NCBI GenBank assembly: GCA_019671135.1 | Contig: JAHRHY010000008.1 | Coordinates: 1-64,000, forward strand | Source of the DNA: Linnemannia hyalina | Taxonomy: Eukaryota > Mortierellomycota > Mortierellomycetes > Mortierellales > Mortierellaceae | Direction of reading: 5' to 3' | DNA length: 64,000 bases | In this document: positions 8,716-18,103 of the stretch, piece after piece | Layout: the number at the start of each line of letters is the position of its first letter | Numbering within the stretch: the first letter of the stretch is position 1 | Translations under genes and position numbers: made by a program | The notes under the pieces: model-generated | What the model was told of the DNA's origin: nothing | Database searches by the model: none | The model's input: the letters and a program-made list of their open reading frames with translations, nothing else

Positions 8716-9445
8716 ATGGTGGGCATAGCTTAACAAAAGACGAGAAAACAGGTGTACTCCCTCGCCCAAAAAAAAGCGCTCCAACCTTTTTGTCCTGCCC
8801 GATTACCGATATGTAAAATATGTTTATGTTGATACTCTCTCCTTACGTTTTGCTCTTGTAATACTGCTAGATAACTATGTCCATTTGGATTCTTTTGCTT
8901 TTGTATATGTACTCTTTATAGATGTATTTGTTATCTTTTTAAAAACTCCTTCCATAATTGTCTGTACAAATTCTTGCAACCTCCATTGGTATTCCATAAC
9001 ATATTCATCTATTTCGACCCAAGACGATTCCCATTTAGATGTGTATTTTGTTTTACAGATTGGCTTTGATATCCGCGACAAATATATTCCCCACGTTGAC
9101 CTATTATGTATCTCTTATTTTATATTCTACTCTTGATCTACTTTAATATTCCAATGCGTGGGTTGGGTACTCCCTCGCCCAAAAAAAAGCGCTCCAACCT
9201 TTTTGTCCTGCCCGATTACCGATATGTAAAATATGTTTATGTTGATACTCTCTCCTTACGTTTTGCTCTTGTAATACTGCTAGATAACTATGTCCATTTG
9301 GATTCTTTTGCTTTTGTATATGTACTCTTTATAGATGTATTTGTTATCTTTTTAAAAACTCCTTCCATAATTGTCTGTACAAATTCTTGCAACCTCCATT
9401 GGTATTCCATAACATATTCATCTATTTCGACCCAAGACGATTCCC
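8716..9445. repeat. M2 right terminal arm (inverted S-T-S)
   Basis: Inverse of 3794-4523, with the same length of 730 bp and no differences noticed over the parts read. The inner S is 8716-9032 and the outer S is about 9165-9445. The tip ends GACGATTCCC, followed by the TGT duplication. Confidence 0.88.
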
Positions 9446-10772
9446 TGTTATGAACACGCTTTGGCCAGGCAATAGAGATGTTGTCAACTTCCACAATTCC
9501 AACTTTGCTAAATTTACGAATGACGTTAGAAGATGCATCCCTCGAAGGAAACATTCCTTTTTGCGAGCCAGCAACTAGCGTGATGGCAGTACATCCAGGC
9601 TCGCGCTTAAATGTCCTTATTTCGCCCAAAATAACTTCATCTTTCCCATTTACCTCTTCTACATGTCCTTCCACAAAATATATAGGTCTATCGTTAAAGG
9701 AATAGTTAGCCAGCAAAAGTGTAATAAGCTCGGGGTTCTTAAAGTTTTGCCACATATATCCATACTTCTTAGAGGTTACCGAATTCCACCAGTGACAATA
9801 AGCAAACAGTTTCTCATGTGGAAAATGTACAGCCACCATCGAGGTAATGCATTTTGCACGTTCCTCCCACTGCATCTCAAAGGAACATTTAAATGTTTTA
9901 CATTTCTTCAAGAGATTCTTTGTCTTGTCCATTTCGTCTTGATATGACTGAAGAGATCTCAAAGATGAACCTTCAAACGTCAGCTCGATACGACTATAAC
10001 CATGCTTTTTATATTTTTTAACTCGTCGTCCAAATGCTGTTTCTTTCTCCACCAAATCCTCCAAACGTGAACCAAGGCTCTTTCGCACCTCGGCACTTTC
10101 CAAAATCTGGACAAATTTGTTATACACCTTATATCGGATATTCTTTGTATCCCCTTTTCGACCTCTCCATGAAATACAATGATGTCCTACTCTTCCCACA
10201 TCATCGACAATTTTTGTAGTTTTCGTTTGTTTTAGCAATCTCTCCACGTGCAGTCGTGTGGTAATACGCGTACAATCATAGGCAAAGTCTATGTCATGTA
10301 AAGCAATGCCGCTCTCGTTCAAGCTAGACAACATGTTCGCCAAAATTGGCACAACAATCTTTGCACGGGAAAAATCTAAAGAAACCTTGATGGCAATAAA
10401 GCCCTGTTGGTATTCTTTTCCAACAAACAACTTTCTATGGCGTTTGACCATGCGCGGAGAAAAATAGTTATCATCCATTTTAACCTGCCTAGCATCGACC
10501 AACTTTACAGATTCCACAATTAAATCGGTGTGGTTAAATGCATCGCGCAGTTCAGCAATGTACTTTCCAATTGCTGTACCTTTAGTGGTATCGTCAGCAA
10601 AGTTATATATACCCCAAAAGATAATGGAATCGCAAAAGAGTTTGGAGAATTTGGTGAATCCTTTTCTCTCCACACTGCCAAATGGTGCTGACTGTAGATT
10701 ACCCACATTTGACAGCAAATGGGAAATTTCGTTGATGGCTTTGTTTATCAGAGATTCTTTTGTTGGCGACAT
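9446..10772 (-). pseudogene. M1 rep-like gene, 5' part
   Basis: N-terminal three quarters of the 567-residue rep-like protein, including IDFAYDCTRIT, YKVYNKF and YSRIELTF. It is broken at 9446 by M2. The frame runs on into the M2 arm and would give a 494-residue chimera with a 49-residue arm-encoded tail. The sequence is almost identical to M2 rep. Confidence 0.85.
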
Positions 10773-10817
10773 AATAAAAGGTATACTTAGGTTTTAAAAA
10801 GTCTATAATTTAGGTCG

Positions 10818-11090
10818 TCATTTTTTTCTAAGCATATATTCACCAGCGTCTTTCTCGGTAAGTAATCCATCTGCACGTATTTTGTCACGTAGGAGTTGAT
10901 AAGATGCCTCTAATAACTTTTTTATGCCGTTAGTGCCAAATATAGTGGCATCTTGTGGAAAGAGGTTACGATGATGATCTAAAAATTCATCCAAATAGAC
11001 AAACATACACAATTCCAGATTCTTCTCATAAATAAAATCTGCAACAACTTCCTGCTGGCGTGCTTTGGTTAAACGTGTAGGCCTGGGCAT
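10818..11090 (-). CDS. 90-residue conserved M protein (M1 copy)
   Basis: Same protein sequence as the M2 copy. The frame is intact, with the same position upstream of rep and the same TTTTAAAAA spacer. Function not recognised. Confidence 0.62.
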   Translation of the reverse strand: MPRPTRLTKARQQEVVADFIYEKNLELCMFVYLDEFLDHHRNLFPQDATIFGTNGIKKLLEASYQLLRDKIRADGLLTEKDAGEYMLRKK

Positions 11091-11289
11091 GATATATTTG
11101 CGGCGATAAGACGTCTAAGATGCTCATCCCGCTATATACCTTATTTGTCAATTACTCCCTTATATAGATACAACTTGACATCTATATTAGATATTGTTGT
11201 GTATGGCCCTCAAACACAAACATTGAGAGAAATATTCCCGGGAAAAAACGTGGTATATCAAGTATCAAGAGATCACCATTCCGCCTAAT

Positions 11290-11682
11290 ATGCCAAAAAG
11301 GATTTGCAACAGATGTGACCAAAAGAAGCCTTCATATGATTTCTACGATGATTCCAGAAATACATGTAAGGAATGCAAGATAAAGTCTTCCAAGGAGAGC
11401 TATCAGGCAAAAAAGAATGGTGGAAAGCATGTGAAATCTGGGAGATGTAAGAAAGATGAGGATGTGCAACAATCCGATGATGATTTACAGTATGAGAATA
11501 AGAAGTTGAAGAAACGTGTCAGAAAATTGGAGAAAGGAATGGATAAGATGAACCAAATTATTTCCCAGCAGAAGAAGGAGATTTATATAATAAATGCCTT
11601 GATCAAAGGATTTGCCAGTGGTCTCATGGTAAATCAAGAGGAAGAATTAGATACAGCCAATGTTGTTGAGCTATCGGAATAA
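11290..11682 (+). CDS. Cys4 zinc-finger/coiled-coil protein (M1 copy)
   Basis: 130 residues. It differs from the M2 copy at a few sites (for example Ser for Leu before the YDFY block, and Gly for Glu and Lys for Arg within the coiled coil). All four zinc-binding cysteines are kept, and TTTTAAAA follows the stop. The 11091-11289 spacer is the divergent promoter region with the ATTCCCGGGAAA palindrome. Confidence 0.72.
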   Translation: MPKRICNRCDQKKPSYDFYDDSRNTCKECKIKSSKESYQAKKNGGKHVKSGRCKKDEDVQQSDDDLQYENKKLKKRVRKLEKGMDKMNQIISQQKKEIYIINALIKGFASGLMVNQEEELDTANVVELSE

Positions 11683-11860
11683 ACTTTTAAAATGTGCAAT
11701 ATATATACCTTCCATGAGTAGTATTAGTGGGAATTATCCCAGGGAATTCATGTACTGTCAACCAAGCTGGTACCATTATCATCATGCTGTATATGCATGA
11801 GATTCACCGTGGACACACGTATAAATGCTATATATGTTATATGAACGTAGGTGTTTTAAA

Positions 11861-12177
11861 ATGGTGGGCATAGCTTAACAAAAGACGAGAAAATAGGTGT
11901 ACTCCCTCGCCCAAAAAAAAGCGCTCCAACCTTTTTGTCCTGCCCGATTACCGATATGTAAAATATGTTTATGTTGATACTCTCTCCTTACGTTTTGCTC
12001 TTGTAATACTGCTAGATAACTATGTCCATTTGGATTCTTTTGCTTTTGTATATGTACTCTTTATAGATGTATTTGTTATCTTTTTAAAAACTCCTTCCAT
12101 AATTGTCTGTACAAATTCTTGCAACCTCCATTGGTATTCCATAACATATTCATCTATTTCGACCCAAGACGATTCCC
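11861..12177. repeat. M1 right terminal arm (single S)
   Basis: One 317-bp S unit in inverted orientation ending GACGATTCCC. It lacks the T-S extension of M2, so arm length is variable while the tip is constant. It is followed directly by transposase-gene sequence of M0. Confidence 0.87.
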
Positions 12178-12917
12178 AAAGTCCACATTCCATTTGATAT
12201 ACAGCACATTCGTCAAGGTGGAACGTGCATTATTTGAGAAGGAGATTACACGCTGTTTGGCATCTATGTTCTCTTCGCTGGAAATTCGTATTCGAACAGC
12301 CAATTGGAAAAATCCCCCAATGTTCAAGCATGTAACTCTCTACTTGGATGGTCATGACTCTCGAGCAACATATGGGGAAGATAAAGCAGCAATGTATTCT
12401 TATAAGCTAAAGAAATCGGGTTTGAGAACGCAAGTGGCCATCGATGCCAATGGAATGGTTCTCTTTGTATCCAAATCAGCGTCATGTCGTGATAACAACG
12501 ATGGGAAAATGTTACAAGAGATGGGCATTGGTAAGAAGATCAACAACATGGACTGTATTGCTCTCGATGGAGGATATACACAATACATTGGCGATATTGT
12601 GGAAAAAGAAAAGTTGGACGAGCGTAACTTCTGTTTTCCCATCCGTAAGAAACGACTACAGCAACTCCACGAAGAGGAATCCAACTTTAATGCTATGTTT
12701 GGTGGATTTCGATCTACGTCAGAGGCTGTCTTTGGTAATCTCATGAAAACATTCGCCAAGTTTAATAACAAGGAGATTGTAAGAGTTGGATCCAAAAAGG
12801 AGTTTAATCTTACATTCCGCCTTTGTCTTCTGTTGCTAAATATTCGCAACTTTGTTAAAGCAGTGGACATCGAAGAGCAGCCACATCATCGTGGATGGAT
12901 GGAAGAAGGAGTAGATT
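12178..12917 (+). pseudogene. M0 transposase gene, internal fragment
   Basis: 740 bp homologous to M3 positions 14073-14812. It covers the stretch from just before the LDGHD motif through the catalytic Glu to Gly-Val-Asp. The 5' part is missing at the M1 junction, and the 3' part continues at 23798. Open frames extend from both flanking M arms and make an artificial 318-residue chimera. The fragment carries its own substitutions, for example FGNL instead of FGDL after the catalytic Glu. Confidence 0.85.
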
Positions 12918-13647
12918 GGGAATCGTCTTGGGTCGAAATAGATGAATATGTTATGGAATACCAATGGAGGTTGCAAGAATTTGTACAGACAATTATGGAA
13001 GGAGTTTTTAAAAAGATAACAAATACATCTATAAAGAGTACATATACAAAAGCAAAAGAATCCAAATGGACATAGTTATCTAGCAGTATTACAAGAGCAA
13101 AACGTAAGGAGAGAGTATCAACATAAACATATTTTACATATCGGTAATCGGGCAGGACAAAAAGGTTGGAGCGCTTTTTTTTGGGCGAGGGAGTACCCAA
13201 CCCACGCATTGGAATATTAAAGTAGATCAAGAGTAGAATATAAAATAAGAGATACATAATAGGTCAACGTGGGGAATATATTTGTCGCGGATATCAAAGC
13301 CAATCTGTAAAACAAAATACACATCTAAATGGGAATCGTCTTGGGTCGAAATAGATGAATATGTTGTGGAATACCAATGGAGGTTGCAAGAATTTGTACA
13401 GACAATTATGGAAGGAGTTTTTAAAAAGATAACAAATACATCTATAAAGAGTACATATACAAAAGCAAAAGAATCCAAATGGACATAGTTATCTAGCAGT
13501 ATTACAAGAGCAAAACGTAAGGAGAGAGTATCAACATAAACATATTTTACATATCGGTAATCGGGCAGGACAAAAAGGTTGGAGCGCTTTTTTTTGGGCG
13601 AGGGAGTACACCTGTTTTCTCGTCTTTTGTTAAGCTATGCCCACCAT
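12918..13647. repeat. M3 left terminal arm (S-T-S)
   Basis: 730 bp, same layout as M2, with S units starting at 12918 and 13331. A few substitutions are visible, for example GTTGTGG for GTTATGG in the inner S. Confidence 0.86.
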
Positions 13648-13734
13648 TTCTTATTATGACATATCTGGGGAATTCTAGGGAATAATTGACATAATTACGT
13701 GTGTGTAATCCCTATTTTTGCAGAAAACGACATT

Positions 13735-15015
13735 ATGGAGACTGATACCGTCGTAAACCCTACGCCAAAGAAACTTGCACGGCTGCTTGATAATCTGTTG
13801 GAGAACGAATGGGGATTTCTTGATGAACCGTGGCCAATGTGCCCAAAGGTCAAGACATTTCATCGTTCAGAGTTGAAACCAATTGCAAGAATACAGGATA
13901 TGAAAAAGGTGTTGATGAAGAGACTTGGAGCCATACCAGTGTTTTTCTTTCTATCTACCATCTGGAGTAAACACTATTTCCCTGGTCCATATAACGCACT
14001 TGAGAAAGGAATTGCATTTCTGTACTTTTTCGTCGCTGGAGAGACTATGGATTCCATGGCACAGTATATGCCAAAGTCCACATTCCATTTGATATACAGC
14101 ACATTCGTCAAGGTGGAACGTGCATTATTTGAGAAGGAGATTACACGCTGTTTTGCATCTATGTTCTCTTCGTTGGAAATTCGTATTCGAACAGCCAATT
14201 GGAAAAATCCCCCAATGTTCAAGCATGTAACTCTCTACTTGGATGGTCATGACTCTCGAGCAACATATGGGGAAGACAAAGCAGCAATGTATTCTTATAA
14301 GCTAAAGAAATCGGGTTTGAGAACGCAAGTGGCCATCGATGCCAATGGAATGGTTCTCTTTGTATCCAAATCAGCGTCATGTCGTGATAACAACGATGGG
14401 AAAATGTTACAAGAGATGGGCATTGGTAAGAAGATCAACAACATGGACTGTATTGCTCTCGATGGAGGATATACACAATACATTGGCGATATTGTGGAAA
14501 AAGAAAAGTTGGACGAGCGTAACTTCTGTTTTCCCATTCGTAAGAAACGACTACAGCAACTCCACGAAGAGGAATCCAACTTTAATGCTATGTTTGGTGG
14601 ATTTCGATCTACGTCAGAGGCTGTCTTTGGTGATCTCATGAAAACATTCGCCAAGTTTAATAACAAGGAGATTGTAAGAGTTGGATCCAAAAAGGAGTTT
14701 AATCTTACATTCCGCCTTTGTCTTCTGTTGCTAAATATTCGCAACTTTGTTAAAGCAGTGGACATCGAAGAGCAGCCACATCATCGTGGATGGATGGAAG
14801 AAGGAGTAGATTATCCACGAGAAAGGCAACTTGTCCCAGAGTTAACACAAACCATTACAGTACAAAACAAACTGGAAAATGGTCTTGAGTTACAAAGAAT
14901 GCAAGAGAAATTTGTAGGAATAGATGTTGCTTCAGATGATGATGATGAACAAACGTCAAATAAGGATGATGACGAGGAAATGTCAAACCACGAAGACGAT
15001 AATACCAGTCTATAA
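13735..15015 (+). CDS. HARBI1-like DDE transposase of M3
   Basis: 426 residues from the Met-Glu-Thr start at 13735. All DDE motifs are present (LDGHD, ALDGGY, FRSTSEAVFGDL). It differs from M1/M2 at scattered sites, such as Lys-Ile-Asn-Asn before the second Asp block, a change shared with the M0 fragment. The acidic C-terminus and the TTTTTAAAAA spacer to convergent rep are kept. Probably functional. Confidence 0.77.
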   Translation: METDTVVNPTPKKLARLLDNLLENEWGFLDEPWPMCPKVKTFHRSELKPIARIQDMKKVLMKRLGAIPVFFFLSTIWSKHYFPGPYNALEKGIAFLYFFVAGETMDSMAQYMPKSTFHLIYSTFVKVERALFEKEITRCFASMFSSLEIRIRTANWKNPPMFKHVTLYLDGHDSRATYGEDKAAMYSYKLKKSGLRTQVAIDANGMVLFVSKSASCRDNNDGKMLQEMGIGKKINNMDCIALDGGYTQYIGDIVEKEKLDERNFCFPIRKKRLQQLHEEESNFNAMFGGFRSTSEAVFGDLMKTFAKFNNKEIVRVGSKKEFNLTFRLCLLLLNIRNFVKAVDIEEQPHHRGWMEEGVDYPRERQLVPELTQTITVQNKLENGLELQRMQEKFVGIDVASDDDDEQTSNKDDDEEMSNHEDDNTSL

Positions 15016-15050
15016 TTAACAAAAGTCTTTCCAAAGTTTTTAAAAACCTC

Positions 15051-16754
15051 TCAAACGCGCTCGCACTTCATATCAAGTATATTATGTGAATTAACCACTC
15101 TAATCGCTCGAAATGTCATGAACGGCACACCTTGCACACTACCAATTCTCTGTAGACCTTGAAGATGCTCCACACGCCATGGTCTCCAAATCTTTGCCAA
15201 CGATTTTCCTTCGCGCACCTTTATGCCACATGCTGTAATAAAATGCCAACGACGTTCAGAACGAAATTCTTTGAGACCGGCCGCCACAATGGTATACTCT
15301 TCATCAGGCTCTAAAATTTGGTGGGCTGCAGTATACATCGAAACATGAATAGTTTTCAGATGTAATACATTTGTGTCTACTGTATCTTCATCATATTCGA
15401 AGATATCTGCAAGTGGGGCACTATACCTGTTATGAACACGCTTTGGCCAGGCAATAGAGATGTTGTCAACTTCCACAATTCCAACTTTGCTAAATTTACG
15501 AATGACATTAGGAGATGCATCCCTTGAAGGAAACATTCCTTTTTGCGAGCCAGCAACTAGTGTAATGGCAGTACATCCAGGCTCGCGCTTAAATGTCCTT
15601 ATTTCGCCCAAAATAACTTTCTCTTTCCCATTTACCTCTTTTACATGTCCTTCCACAAAGTATATAGGTCTATCGTTAAAGGAATAGTTAGCCAGCAAAA
15701 GTGTAATAAGCTCGGGGTTCTTAAAGTTTTGCCACATATATCCATACTTCTTAGAGGTTACCGAATTCCACCAGTGACAATAAGCAAACAGTTTCTCATG
15801 TGGAAAATGTACAGCCACCATCGAGGTAATGCATTTTGCACGTTCCTCCCACTGCATCTCAAAGGAACATTTAAATGTTTTACATTTCTTCAAGAGATTC
15901 TTTGTCTTGTCCATTTCGTCTTGATATGACTGAAGAGATCTCAAAGATGAACCTTCAAACGTCAGCTCGATACGACTATAACCATGCTTTTTATATTTTT
16001 TAACTCGTCGTCCAAATGCTGTTTCTTTCTCCACCAAATCCTCCAAACGTGAACCAAGGCTCTTTCGCACCTCGGCACTTTCCAAAATCTGAACAAATTT
16101 GTTATACACCTTATATCGGATATTCTTTCTATCATCTTCTAAACTTCTCCATGAAATGCAATGATGTCCAACTCTTCCTAAATCATCTACAATTTCCGTA
16201 TTATTACCTTCTTTTAGTAATTTCTCTACATAAAACCGTGTGGTAATACGCGTACAATCATAGGCGAAGTCTATGTCATGTAAAGCAATGCCACTCTCGT
16301 TCAAGATAGGCAACATGCCGTCCAAAATTGGCACAACAATCTTAGCTCGTGAAAAATCTAGAGAAACCTTAATGGTAATAAAGCCATGCTGGTATTCCTT
16401 TCCAACAAACAGCCTTCTATGGCGTTTGACCATGCGTGCAGAAAAATAGTTGTCATCCATTTTAACAGCCCTAGCATCCAAAAACTTTACGGATTCCACA
16501 TCTAAATCCATGTGGTTGAATGCATCGCGCAGTTCCGCAATGTATTTTCCAATTGCCGTACCTTTAGTGGAATTGTCAGCAAAATTATATATACCCCAAA
16601 AGATGATGGAATCGCAGAAGAGCTTCGAAAACTTAGTAAACCCTTTTCTCTCTATACTTCCAGGTGGAGCAGACTTTAGGCTACCCACATTTGACAGCAA
16701 GTGGGAAACTTCGTTGAAAGCTGTATTTACAATAGATTCTTTTGTTAGCGACAT
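15051..16754 (-). CDS. Rep_trans-like protein of M3
   Basis: 567 residues from the Met at 16754. The open frame extends upstream to 16871 and overlaps the 90-residue gene, but the start aligned with the other copies is at 16754. The IDFAYDCTRIT, IRYKVYNKFVQ and YSRIELTF motifs are all kept. The C-terminal part, from just before the YKVYNKF block, is nearly identical to M2. The N-terminal ~210 residues differ at many sites, mostly conservatively, so the gene is a mosaic. Role as proposed for M2 rep: possible replication initiator or nickase-like accessory protein. Confidence 0.7.
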   Translation of the reverse strand: MSLTKESIVNTAFNEVSHLLSNVGSLKSAPPGSIERKGFTKFSKLFCDSIIFWGIYNFADNSTKGTAIGKYIAELRDAFNHMDLDVESVKFLDARAVKMDDNYFSARMVKRHRRLFVGKEYQHGFITIKVSLDFSRAKIVVPILDGMLPILNESGIALHDIDFAYDCTRITTRFYVEKLLKEGNNTEIVDDLGRVGHHCISWRSLEDDRKNIRYKVYNKFVQILESAEVRKSLGSRLEDLVEKETAFGRRVKKYKKHGYSRIELTFEGSSLRSLQSYQDEMDKTKNLLKKCKTFKCSFEMQWEERAKCITSMVAVHFPHEKLFAYCHWWNSVTSKKYGYMWQNFKNPELITLLLANYSFNDRPIYFVEGHVKEVNGKEKVILGEIRTFKREPGCTAITLVAGSQKGMFPSRDASPNVIRKFSKVGIVEVDNISIAWPKRVHNRYSAPLADIFEYDEDTVDTNVLHLKTIHVSMYTAAHQILEPDEEYTIVAAGLKEFRSERRWHFITACGIKVREGKSLAKIWRPWRVEHLQGLQRIGSVQGVPFMTFRAIRVVNSHNILDMKCERV

Positions 16755-16800
16755 AATAAAAGGTATACTTAAGGTTTTAAAAAGTGTAAGATTTAGGTTG

Positions 16801-17073
16801 TCAGTTTCTTCTAAGCATGTATTCACCAGCATCCTTATTTGTAAGCAATCCCGCATTACGTATTTTCTCACGGATGAGTTGATAGGATGCCTCCAATAGT
16901 TTCTTTATGCCGTTTGTCCCAAATGTAGTGGCGTCTTGTGGAAAGAGATTACGATGATAGTCCAGAAATTCATCCAAATAGATAAACATACACAATTCCA
17001 GATTCTTTGCATAGATAAAATCGGCAACAACTTCCCGCTGGCGCGATTTAGTTAAACGTGATGGCCTGGGCAT
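16801..17073 (-). CDS. 90-residue conserved M protein (M3 copy, divergent)
   Basis: Same length and start as the M1/M2 copies but clearly diverged, for example IREKIRNAGLLTNKD for LRDKIRADGLLTEKD. The frame is intact and the changes are mainly conservative, which is the best evidence that this unrecognised small gene is under selection. Confidence 0.67.
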   Translation of the reverse strand: MPRPSRLTKSRQREVVADFIYAKNLELCMFIYLDEFLDYHRNLFPQDATTFGTNGIKKLLEASYQLIREKIRNAGLLTNKDAGEYMLRRN

Positions 17074-17268
17074 AATAATTACGGAGTTAAGACTTTAAGA
17101 TCCGTGTTCCATAATGTACTGCTTTGTCAATTACTCCCTTGAATAGATACAACTTGACATCTATATTAGATATTGTTGTATATGGCCCTCAAACACAAAC
17201 ATTGAGAGAAATATTCCCGGGAAAAAACGTGGTATATCAAGTATCAAGAGATCACCATTCCGCCTAAT

Positions 17269-17661
17269 ATGCCAAAAAGGATTTGCAACAGGTGTAACCA
17301 AAAGAAGCCTTCATATGATTTCTACGATGATTCCAGAAATACATGTAAGGAATGCAAGATAAAGTCTTCCAAGGAGAGCTATCAGGCAAAAAAGAATGGT
17401 GGAAAGCATGTGAAATCTGGGAGATGTAAGAAAGATGAGGATGTGCAACAATCCGATGATGATTTACAGTATGAGAATAAGAAGTTAAAGAAACGTGTCA
17501 GAAAATTAGAGAAAGAAATGGATAAGATGAACCAAATTATTTCCCAGCAGAAGAGGGAGATTTATATAATAAATGCCTTGATCAAAGGATTTGCCAGTGG
17601 TCTTATGGTAAATCAAGAGGAAGAATTAGATACAGCCAATGTTGTTGAGCTATCGGAATAA
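17269..17661 (+). CDS. Cys4 zinc-finger/coiled-coil protein (M3 copy)
   Basis: 130 residues, nearly identical to the M2 copy (Asn for Asp inside the first knuckle, Ser for Leu before YDFY). The four cysteines and the coiled coil are kept. The divergent block seen in rep and the 90-residue gene has ended by here. The gypsy 5' LTR starts 27 bp after the stop. Confidence 0.73.
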   Translation: MPKRICNRCNQKKPSYDFYDDSRNTCKECKIKSSKESYQAKKNGGKHVKSGRCKKDEDVQQSDDDLQYENKKLKKRVRKLEKEMDKMNQIISQQKREIYIINALIKGFASGLMVNQEEELDTANVVELSE

Positions 17662-17688
17662 ACTTTTAAAATGTGCAATATATATACC

Positions 17689-17885
17689 TGTCACGAGACA
17701 AGAGCTTGCTCTTGTGACTTCGCCCTAACGAGTATAAAAGGGCCTTAGATAGCAAATCTATAGCTCTTTACTTGGTATCGCCAATACAACATACTCTTTA
17801 ACCTATTCCTTATACTCATTTCTTAGTCCTTGATCAAGGTTCTCTTTATCTACTTCATTCTATTGCTTGGTCTGCTTTCTTGACA
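17689..17885 (+). repeat. gypsy 5' LTR
   Basis: 197 bp, TG...CA ends, with TATAAAAGG near 17730 as probable promoter. A direct copy is at 23105-23301. The leader 17886-18103 contains a run of about 20 A's near 17958. Confidence 0.92.
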
Positions 17886-18103
17886 ATACCAAGTCATACA
17901 CCTAAAGAACCTTGGATCAAACTTTGTCTGTTTTCTATTGATATACTTCAGCGCTCAAAAAAAAAAAAAAAAAAAAAAGCCTTTTCCACAACAAAACCAA
18001 ACCCTATCTTCTTCAAGTTCTTTCCTCTTTTACTACCATCTTCCGTACACAACCCACAACCCTCAGAAACTACAACAACTCTTCACTTTCCGTATCAACT
18101 ACA

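Larger units (their letters stand above)
3794..9445. mobile_element. M2, complete M-family transposon
   Basis: Complete 5652-bp element with 730-bp inverted arms (3794-4523 and 8716-9445) and tips GGGAATCGTC / GACGATTCCC. It is flanked by a 3-bp target duplication TGT (3791-3793 and 9446-9448). Gene order: transposase (+), rep-like (-), 90-residue protein (-), zinc-finger/coiled-coil protein (+). All four frames are open, so this copy could be autonomous. It lies inside the rep gene of M1. The 3-bp duplication fits PIF/Harbinger. A rep-like gene and a Cys4 zinc-finger gene are not part of the usual two-gene Harbinger layout (DDE plus Myb-like protein). Confidence 0.88.
1140..12177. mobile_element. 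M1 transposon, interrupted by M2
   Basis: The left tip GGGAATCGTC is at 1140 and the right tip (its reverse complement) ends at 12177. Between them lie transposase (2098-3378), rep (3414-3793 joined to 9446-10772), the 90-residue gene (10818-11090) and the zinc-finger gene (11290-11682). The M2 insertion at 3794-9445 splits rep. Without M2 and one TGT the element is about 5.4 kb. AAA flanks both tips (1137-1139 and 12178-12180), but the two flanks come from different parts of M0, so the site was rearranged after or during insertion. Confidence 0.8.
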
